Source of the DNA: Pseudomonas nitroreducens NBRC 12694
GTDB taxonomy: Bacteria; Pseudomonadota; Gammaproteobacteria; Pseudomonadales; Pseudomonadaceae
Length of the DNA: 15,416 nt
Direction: 5' to 3'
Assembly (NCBI RefSeq): GCF_002091755.1
Contig: NZ_BDAI01000025.1
Location: 1 to 15,416, forward strand
Part shown: piece by piece, positions 11,880 through 15,416 of the stretch
Layout of the letters: every line of letters begins with the position of its first letter
Position numbering within the stretch: position 1 is the first letter of the stretch
Program-made: the position numbers and the translations under genes
The notes under the pieces: generated by a model
Database searches by the model: none
Told to the model about the DNA's origin: nothing
What the model saw: the letters and a program-made list of their open reading frames with translations, nothing else

Positions 11880-12248
11880 TTACTTGAGCTCGACCTTGGC
11901 GCCTGCTTCTTCCAGGGCTTTCTTGGCAGCTTCGGCTTCTTCTTTCGAAGCGCCTTCCTTGACCACGCCCGGGGCGCCGTCAACGACAGCCTTGGCTTCT
12001 TTCAGGCCCAGGCCGGTCAGTTCACGAACGACCTTGATCACGTTCACTTTCTTGTCGCCAGCTTCGGCCAGGACGATGGTGAACTCGGTCTGCTCTTCAG
12101 CAGCGGCAGCAGCCGGGCCGGCAGCAGCAACGGTAGCGGCAGCAGCGGTAACGCCGAACTTCTCTTCCATCGCCTTGATCAGTTCAACGATCTGCATGAC
12201 GGACATTTCGGATACGGCGGAGATGATGTCTTCGTTGGTCAGAGCCAT
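11880..12248 (-). CDS. rplL: 50S ribosomal protein L7/L12, 122 aa
   Basis: L7/L12 is the multicopy protein of the flexible ribosomal stalk; it recruits and stimulates the GTPases EF-Tu, EF-G, IF2 and RF3. The N-terminal dimerisation helices (about residues 1-32) bind L10. A long Ala/Gly/Pro hinge follows (about 34-50, AAAATVAAAGPAAAAA). The C-terminal domain contains the factor-binding helices around VNVIKVVRELTGLGLKEAK. The length is typical. Start is ATG with AGGA about 9 bases upstream. It follows rplJ by 76 bases and precedes the attenuator at 11805-11833, which fits the need for more L12 than any other product of the operon. Confidence 0.98.
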   Translation of the reverse strand: MALTNEDIISAVSEMSVMQIVELIKAMEEKFGVTAAAATVAAAGPAAAAAEEQTEFTIVLAEAGDKKVNVIKVVRELTGLGLKEAKAVVDGAPGVVKEGASKEEAEAAKKALEEAGAKVELK

Positions 12249-12271
12249 GACTCTAATTCCTGTATTGGGTG

Positions 12272-12286
12272 ACGGCCTAAGGCCAT
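12272..12286 (-). repeat. Small hairpin in the rplJ-rplL spacer
   Basis: The sequence GGCC-TTA-GGCC on the minus strand (12284-12274) forms a 4-bp stem, extendable by one G-U and one A-U pair. It lies between the six-base T-run at 12302-12297 and the rplL ribosome binding site. It may influence translational coupling of rplJ and rplL, but nothing stronger can be said. Confidence 0.3.
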
Positions 12287-12324
12287 CGAATTAAACAAAA
12301 AAGGTTGAAAGCAGCTGTCGAGCC

Positions 12325-12825
12325 TTAGGCTGCGGTCGCTTCTTTCTGATCGCGAATTGCCGCCAGAGTACGAGCCAGCTTGCTGGTAGCGCCTTGGATC
12401 ACGCTCATCAGCTGTGCAACAGCTTCGTTGTAGGTCGGCAGGGTCGCCAGCACGTCGATCTGATTGGCTGCGAGGAACTGACCCTCGAACGCGGCCGCCT
12501 TGATCTCGAACTTGTCCTGACCCTTGGCAAACTCCTTGAAGATACGAGCGGCAGCGCCCGGATGTTCGTTGGAGAAAGCAATCAGGGTCGGGCCCTTGAA
12601 CGTGTCGTTGAGCACTTCAAACTGAGTGCCTTCAACGGCGCGCTTGAGCAGGGTGTTACGTACGACTTTCACGTACACACCAGCTGCGCGGGCCTCTTTA
12701 CGGAGTCCGGTCATAGCGCCGACAGTCACGCCGCGTGCATCAACCACGACAGCGGACAGACCGGCTTTGGCAGCCTCGTTGACTTCAGCGACGATGGCCT
12801 TCTTGTCTTCGAGTTTAATTGCCAC
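12325..12825 (-). CDS. rplJ: 50S ribosomal protein L10, 166 aa
   Basis: L10 anchors the L12 dimers to 23S rRNA at the base of the stalk, next to L11. The N-terminal RNA-binding globular part begins MAIKLEDKKAIVAEVNEAAK. The C-terminal helix, about residues 135-160 (YNEAVAQLMSVIQGATSKLA), is the L12-binding segment. The start codon is GTG (12825-12823). AGGAG (12837-12833) lies 7 bases upstream and the family N-terminus begins there, which settles the start. The 217-base gap before the gene is a structured leader. In E. coli the L10-L12 complex binds this leader and represses rplJ and rplL translation; the fold here fits that (see 12917-12966). Confidence 0.98.
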   Translation of the reverse strand: MAIKLEDKKAIVAEVNEAAKAGLSAVVVDARGVTVGAMTGLRKEARAAGVYVKVVRNTLLKRAVEGTQFEVLNDTFKGPTLIAFSNEHPGAAARIFKEFAKGQDKFEIKAAAFEGQFLAANQIDVLATLPTYNEAVAQLMSVIQGATSKLARTLAAIRDQKEATAA

Positions 12826-12841
12826 GGGTTTACTCCTGGAT

Positions 12842-12904
12842 GTTACCGATTCGCCCAGCCAGAGCCGGGCGGCGTTTTGGTGTCTGATTCGGTAAACGAA
12901 TCGG
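12842..12904 (-). promoter_or_regulatory. Lower rplJ leader with competing pairings near the ribosome binding site
   Basis: A strong hairpin (12853-12859 with 12864-12870, 4-base loop) and a local one (12886-12891 with 12897-12902, 5-base loop) can form together. Alternatively 12846-12853 pairs with 12897-12904 (8 bp), or 12843-12849 with 12889-12895 (7 bp). These long-range helices exclude the local hairpin, and their downstream arm ends 5 bases before the AGGAG of rplJ. This is the geometry of a translational switch, but only the pairing potential is seen. Confidence 0.5.
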
Positions 12905-12916
12905 GAGCACCATCTG

Positions 12917-12966
12917 CGTAGGCTTGAGAGGATCGCCTCCCGGGTTTAAGGCTTGCGCCGCCTACG
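12917..12966 (-). promoter_or_regulatory. Probable L10 leader: three-way junction, autoregulatory site
   Basis: A 7-bp closing helix (12917-12923 with 12960-12966, CGTAGGC/GCCTACG) encloses two hairpins. One is GGC-GCAA-GCC with a GNRA tetraloop (12950-12959). The other is a 6-bp stem with one G-U (12926-12931 with 12936-12941). An AC-rich joining strand separates the two arms. It lies about 90 bases upstream of rplJ, where the L10-L12 complex binds its mRNA in E. coli. Position and architecture support the call; binding itself is inferred. Confidence 0.6.
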
Positions 12967-13010
12967 GTCTTGGATAGCCCCCGCCAGGCAGGGACCCCAA
13001 TACCTGCGAA

Positions 13011-13028
13011 CAGTGGGCGAACCCACTG
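13011..13028 (-). promoter_or_regulatory. Stable TTCG-tetraloop hairpin just after rplA
   Basis: A perfect 7-bp stem (13011-13017 with 13022-13028) is capped on the minus strand by TTCG, an unusually stable tetraloop in RNA. It begins 15 bases after the rplA stop. No T-run follows, so it is not an intrinsic terminator. A role as an mRNA end protector or processing boundary between the rplKA and rplJL halves is possible. Confidence 0.5.
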
Positions 13029-13042
13029 CTCGACTTAGTTCA

Positions 13043-13738
13043 TCAGCCTTCCAGCGAAGCCTGATCGATCTGCAGACCTGGGCCCATGGTGGTGCTCAGG
13101 GTTACGCGCTGAACGTACACGCCCTTCGAGGAGGACGGCTTCAGACGCTTCAGATCGCTCAGCAGCGCTTCCACGTTCTGCTTCAGCTTGACCGGCTCGA
13201 AGTCGATCTTGCCAACGGAAGCGTGGATGATGCCGTTCTTGTCGGTACGGAAACGTACCTGACCGGCTTTGGCGTTCTTGACAGCGGTGGCGACGTCCGG
13301 GGTCACGGTGCCGACTTTCGGGTTCGGCATCAGACCGCGCGGGCCGAGAACCTGGCCCAGCTGGCCAACAACACGCATCGCGTCCGGGGAGGCGATGACG
13401 ACGTCGTAGTTCAGGTCGCCGGCTTTCATTTCGGCAGCCAGTTCGTCCATGCCAACCTTGTCTGCACCAGCAGCCAGGGCAGCTTCAACACCAGGACCCT
13501 GGGTGAAGACGGCAACGCGTACGGATTTGCCGGTGCCGTTCGGCAGAACAGTGGCACCACGCACGACCTGGTCGGATTTACGCGGATCAACGCCCAGATT
13601 GATGGCGATGTCCACGGACTCCTTGAACTTGATGGTCGACAGTTCGGCCAGCAGCTTGGCGGCATCTTCGAAGCCGTATTGCTTGCCCGCTTCAACCTTC
13701 TCGGCGATAGCCTTTTGACGCTTGGTCAGCTTAGCCAT
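13043..13738 (-). CDS. rplA: 50S ribosomal protein L1, 231 aa
   Basis: L1 forms the mobile stalk at the E site that helps release deacylated tRNA. The sequence begins MAKLTKRQKAIAEKV. It contains VDIAINLGVDPRKSDQVVRG around residues 40-59 and the highly conserved GPRGLMPNPKVGTVTPDV near residues 132-149, which marks the RNA-binding interface. The length is standard. The ATG shares its A with the last base of the rplK stop (TAATG at 13740-13736), so the two genes are tightly coupled in translation. In E. coli L1 represses both by binding upstream of rplK; a candidate site is present at 14185-14212. Confidence 0.98.
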   Translation of the reverse strand: MAKLTKRQKAIAEKVEAGKQYGFEDAAKLLAELSTIKFKESVDIAINLGVDPRKSDQVVRGATVLPNGTGKSVRVAVFTQGPGVEAALAAGADKVGMDELAAEMKAGDLNYDVVIASPDAMRVVGQLGQVLGPRGLMPNPKVGTVTPDVATAVKNAKAGQVRFRTDKNGIIHASVGKIDFEPVKLKQNVEALLSDLKRLKPSSSKGVYVQRVTLSTTMGPGLQIDQASLEG

Positions 13739-14169
13739 TACACACCCTCCACGTTCAGGCCCATGCTGCGCGCGGAGCCAGCAATGGTGCGTACGGCAGC
13801 GTCCAGGTCAGCAGCGGTCAGGTCAGCCTGCTTGGCCTTGGCGATCTCTTCCAGCTGGGCACGGGTAACAGTGCCGACTTTCTGAGAGTTCGGACGAGCG
13901 GAACCGCTGGTGATGCCAGCTGCTTTTTTCAGCAGGACGGCAGCCGGGGTGCTCTTGGTTTCGAAGGTGAAGCTACGGTCGCTGTATACAGTGATGATCA
14001 CAGGAGTCGGCAGACCCGGCTCTTGGCCTTGAGTCTTGGCGTTGAACGCCTTGCAGAATTCCATGATGTTCACGCCATGCTGACCCAGAGCGGGGCCTAC
14101 GGGCGGCGACGGGTTGGCCTGGCCGGCCTTAACTTGCAGCTTGATGTAAGCCGTGATTTTCTTAGCCAT
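13738..14169 (-). CDS. rplK: 50S ribosomal protein L11, 143 aa
   Basis: L11 binds the GTPase-associated region of 23S rRNA beside the L10-L12 stalk. It takes part in factor-dependent GTP hydrolysis and in RelA activation by uncharged tRNA. The N-terminal domain has the conserved GQANPSPPVGPALGQHGVNI segment (about residues 17-36), the site of thiostrepton-type drugs. The C-terminal RNA-binding domain contains KKAAGITSGSARPNSQKVG. The lysine-rich start MAKKITAYIKLQV is normal. The ATG at 14169 follows GGAG. The gene is separated from nusG by a terminator and so begins the L11 unit; its promoter is not obvious (see 14214-14243). Confidence 0.98.
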   Translation of the reverse strand: MAKKITAYIKLQVKAGQANPSPPVGPALGQHGVNIMEFCKAFNAKTQGQEPGLPTPVIITVYSDRSFTFETKSTPAAVLLKKAAGITSGSARPNSQKVGTVTRAQLEEIAKAKQADLTAADLDAAVRTIAGSARSMGLNVEGV

Positions 14170-14184
14170 TTGCTACTCCAAATG

Positions 14185-14212
14185 CGGGTCAAGCGCCCTG
14201 ACGGGCTCCCCG
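14185..14212 (-). promoter_or_regulatory. Candidate L1 translational operator in the rplK leader
   Basis: An outer 4-bp helix (14185-14188 with 14209-14212) and an inner 3-bp helix (14196-14198 with 14203-14205, 4-base loop) are separated by an asymmetric internal loop, GAG on one side and CGCTTGA on the other in the transcript. L1 sites in rRNA and mRNA are two short helices around an asymmetric internal loop. The element sits 15 bases before the rplK ATG, where E. coli L1 acts on this operon. Binding is inferred. Confidence 0.45.
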
Positions 14213-14213
14213 G

Positions 14214-14243
14214 TTGCTATCGCGTTTATCCCAATGACGACAA
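14214..14243 (-). promoter_or_regulatory. Weak candidate promoter for rplKA
   Basis: Directly after the nusG terminator, TTGTCG (14243-14238) could be a -35 box. TAGCAA (14219-14214) could be a -10 box after 18 bases. The -35 matches consensus at 4 of 6 positions and the -10 at only 3. It is listed because a promoter is expected here and because the -35 would use the terminator tail, as at rpsL. The match is poor. Confidence 0.2.
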
Positions 14244-14269
14244 AACCCCGCAGCCTAGGGCTGCGGGGT
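14242..14269 (-). terminator. Intrinsic terminator between nusG and rplK
   Basis: A perfect 11-bp GC-rich stem (14245-14255 with 14259-14269, loop of three) starts about 20 bases after the nusG stop. A short T-run on the minus strand follows. It separates secE-nusG from the ribosomal protein unit. The short T-run suggests incomplete termination. Confidence 0.75.
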
Positions 14270-14288
14270 GTGGGATTCATTGTGCCAG

Positions 14289-14822
14289 TTAGACTTTCTC
14301 TACCTGACTGAACTCCAGCTCTACCGGAGTAGAGCGACCGAAAATGAGCACGGCGACCTGGATGCGGCTCTTTTCGTAGTTAACTTCTTCGACGACACCA
14401 TTGAAGTCGGCGAACGGACCATCGATCACACGAACAGTCTCGCCCGGCTCGAACAGGGTCTTCGGCTTGGGCTTGTCGCCGCTATCGGCAACGCGGCGCA
14501 GAATGGCATCAGCTTCTTTATCAGTGATAGGCGCCGGCTTGTCGGCAGTACCACCAATGAAGCCCATGACGCGAGGAGTGTCCTTGACCAAGTGCCAGGT
14601 ACCCTCGTTCATCTCCATCTGCACCAGGACATAACCCGGGAAGAATTTGCGCTCACTCTTGCGCTTCTGGCCGTTCCGCATCTCTACCACTTCTTCGGTA
14701 GGGACCAGAATCTCACCAAACCCGTCTTCCATGCCGGCCAGTTTGACCCGCTCGATCAGCGAGCGCATGACATGCTTCTCGTAACCCGAGTAGGCATGCA
14801 CAACGTACCAACGCTTAGCCAC
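14289..14822 (-). CDS. nusG: Transcription termination/antitermination factor NusG, 177 aa
   Basis: NusG binds the beta' clamp of RNA polymerase through its N-terminal domain and uses its C-terminal KOW domain to contact Rho or ribosomal protein S10, linking transcription to termination and translation. The NGN domain spans about residues 1-110 (MAKRWYVVHAYSGYEKHV; FFPGYVLVQM). After a charged linker the KOW domain runs from about 122 to 177 (GETVRVIDGPFADFNGVVEEV). The length is typical. The start codon is GTG (14822-14820), required by the family N-terminus; an AGGGTG lies just upstream. secE ends only 9 bases before it, so the two are cotranscribed and probably coupled. Confidence 0.98.
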   Translation of the reverse strand: MAKRWYVVHAYSGYEKHVMRSLIERVKLAGMEDGFGEILVPTEEVVEMRNGQKRKSERKFFPGYVLVQMEMNEGTWHLVKDTPRVMGFIGGTADKPAPITDKEADAILRRVADSGDKPKPKTLFEPGETVRVIDGPFADFNGVVEEVNYEKSRIQVAVLIFGRSTPVELEFSQVEKV

Positions 14823-14831
14823 GGAACACCC

Positions 14832-15200
14832 TTAACCTACGATCATGGAAACCAGCCAACCCAGCAGGGAGTCGAGCCCCCAAAGCACCAGCGCCATTAC
14901 CAGCACTACTGCCACTACGATCAGCGTGGTCTGAGTTGTCTCTTGACGAGACGGCCATACAACCTTGCGAATCTCGGCGCGAGCCTCTTTAGCCAAAGTA
15001 AAGAACGCACGCCCCTTGACGGTCTGCAGCGCAATGAAACCTGCAACAGCCGCCATCACGAGGATACCGAGAACGCGATAGAAGATCGGTTGCGTGGAGT
15101 AATACTGGTTGGCAACCACAGCCACCACCACCAGCACCGCAACCACAAGCCACTTCAAGAGATCAAGACGCGACTCTTTGGCTTCTACCTTCGCATTCAT
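14832..15200 (-). CDS. secE: Preprotein translocase subunit SecE, 122 aa
   Basis: SecE clamps and stabilises SecY in the inner-membrane SecYEG channel. It has the three-helix form of gammaproteobacteria: membrane segments at about residues 17-34, 40-60 and 91-118. Between the last two lies the conserved amphipathic helix ending ARAEIRKVVWP (73-83), the signature of the essential part of the protein. The start is ATG at 15200; the ribosome binding site is weak. The gene follows tRNA-Trp by 44 bases, with no recognisable promoter in between, so its transcript probably comes from upstream (tuf or trpT). nusG follows after 9 bases. Confidence 0.97.
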   Translation of the reverse strand: MNAKVEAKESRLDLLKWLVVAVLVVVAVVANQYYSTQPIFYRVLGILVMAAVAGFIALQTVKGRAFFTLAKEARAEIRKVVWPSRQETTQTTLIVVAVVLVMALVLWGLDSLLGWLVSMIVG

Positions 15201-15225
15201 CTGCTAGGAATCCCGTTTAAAGAAG

Positions 15226-15249
15226 TGCCAGATCTTGAGGAATCTGGCA
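15226..15249 (-). repeat. Inverted repeat pairing the tRNA-Trp 3' end with downstream sequence
   Basis: 15226-15233 (TGCCAGAT) and 15242-15249 (ATCTGGCA) are perfect 8-base complements separated by 8 bases. The second arm contains the encoded CCA, the discriminator base and position 72 of the tRNA. On the minus strand the hairpin is followed by CTTCTTT. It could be a weak terminator before secE or a structure that competes with tRNA 3' maturation. Confidence 0.5.
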
Positions 15250-15320
15250 GGCCAGGAGGGAATCGAACCCCCAACCTGCGGTTTTGGAGACCGCCGCTCT
15301 GCCAATTGAGCTACTGGCCT
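15245..15320 (-). tRNA. trpT: tRNA-Trp (anticodon CCA)
   Basis: A full 76-base cloverleaf is present on the minus strand. The 7-bp acceptor stem is 15320-15314 with 15255-15249, and the discriminator G is at 15248. CCA is encoded at 15247-15245. The anticodon loop CTCCAAA (15289-15283), closed by a 5-bp GC-rich stem, gives anticodon CCA at 15287-15285, which reads UGG. The D arm (AGCTCAATTGGCAGAGC) and the T arm with GGTTCGATTCC are normal. It sits between tuf and secE, a common place for this tRNA in Pseudomonas. Confidence 0.97.
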
Positions 15321-15355
15321 AGAACAAAGTCAGGCCGACCATTATGCCGGCCTGA
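15321..15355 (-). terminator. Terminator-like hairpin between tuf and tRNA-Trp
   Basis: 15330-15339 pairs with 15346-15355: 10 bp with one G-U in the transcript, around a 6-base loop. On the minus strand it is followed by CTTTGTTCT and then directly by the first base of tRNA-Trp. The tail is only partly T-rich. It may be a leaky terminator for tuf or a 5' processing boundary for the tRNA. Confidence 0.6.
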
Positions 15356-15373
15356 TAGGGAAAGATCAATCGA

Positions 15374-15416
15374 TTATTCGATGATCTTGGCAACCACGCC
15401 GGCGCCAACGGTACGA
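15374..15416 (-). CDS. tuf: Elongation factor Tu, 3' end only (tuf copy upstream of tRNA-Trp)
   Basis: Thirteen codons and the TAA stop (15376-15374) are inside the window. On the minus strand they read RTVGAGVVAKIIE, the standard EF-Tu C-terminus. This is the copy that in Pseudomonas precedes tRNA-Trp and secE (the position called tufB in enterobacteria). The rest of the gene lies beyond the window edge, so its promoter and identity to the other copy cannot be examined here. A hairpin with a partly T-rich tail follows 18 bases after the stop. Confidence 0.93.
   Translation of the reverse strand, partial: RTVGAGVVAKIIE

Noticed and set aside
12953..13885. Plus-strand open frame of about 310 codons across rplA and part of rplK
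   Set aside because: It runs antisense to two overlapping ribosomal protein genes and the rplJ leader; no ribosome binding site or family supports it.

Overview
This is a stretch of a gammaproteobacterial chromosome, almost certainly genus Pseudomonas. RpoB has the 1357-residue and RpoC the 1399-residue length usual in that genus, with nearly unbroken similarity to the P. aeruginosa proteins as I remember them. The gene order is the contiguous Pseudomonas order, and codon use is GC-rich. The species cannot be fixed from memory alone. The EF-G, at 711 residues, is slightly longer than the roughly 706-residue P. aeruginosa form, so this is probably a relative rather than P. aeruginosa itself.

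Every supported gene lies on the minus strand, so transcription runs from high to low coordinates. In that order: the 3' end of one tuf copy (15374-15416), tRNA-Trp (15245-15320), secE, nusG, rplK, rplA, rplJ, rplL, rpoB, rpoC, rpsL, rpsG, fusA, and the first 14 codons of a second tuf copy (1-41). Two EF-Tu genes therefore bracket the block. No gap between genes exceeds about 225 bases, and there are no accessory genes, insertion sequences, phage genes or CRISPR arrays.

The block joins the secE-nusG unit, the L11-L1-L10-L7/L12 unit, the RNA polymerase beta and beta' genes and the str operon (S12, S7, EF-G, EF-Tu). It supplies the RNA polymerase core, a transcription elongation factor, the preprotein translocase subunit SecE, the ribosomal L1 and L12 stalks with L11, and the decoding-centre and translocation machinery. 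Reported sites of resistance to rifampicin (rpoB) and streptomycin (rpsL) look wild type.

The less ordinary content is between the genes. Terminator-like hairpins lie after tuf, between nusG and rplK, between rplL and rpoB, and after rpoC. The rpsL promoter is a good sigma-70 site whose -35 box lies in the tail of the rpoC terminator, and a second terminator-like hairpin starts about 4 bases into its transcript. The rplJ leader folds into a three-way junction expected for L10 autoregulation and also holds mutually exclusive pairings next to the ribosome binding site. Candidate operators for L1 and S7 sit upstream of rplK and between rpsL and rpsG. A perfect 8-bp repeat pairs the 3' end of tRNA-Trp with downstream sequence. 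I see no evidence of a wholly new system. The regulatory RNA structures are the parts worth a second look.
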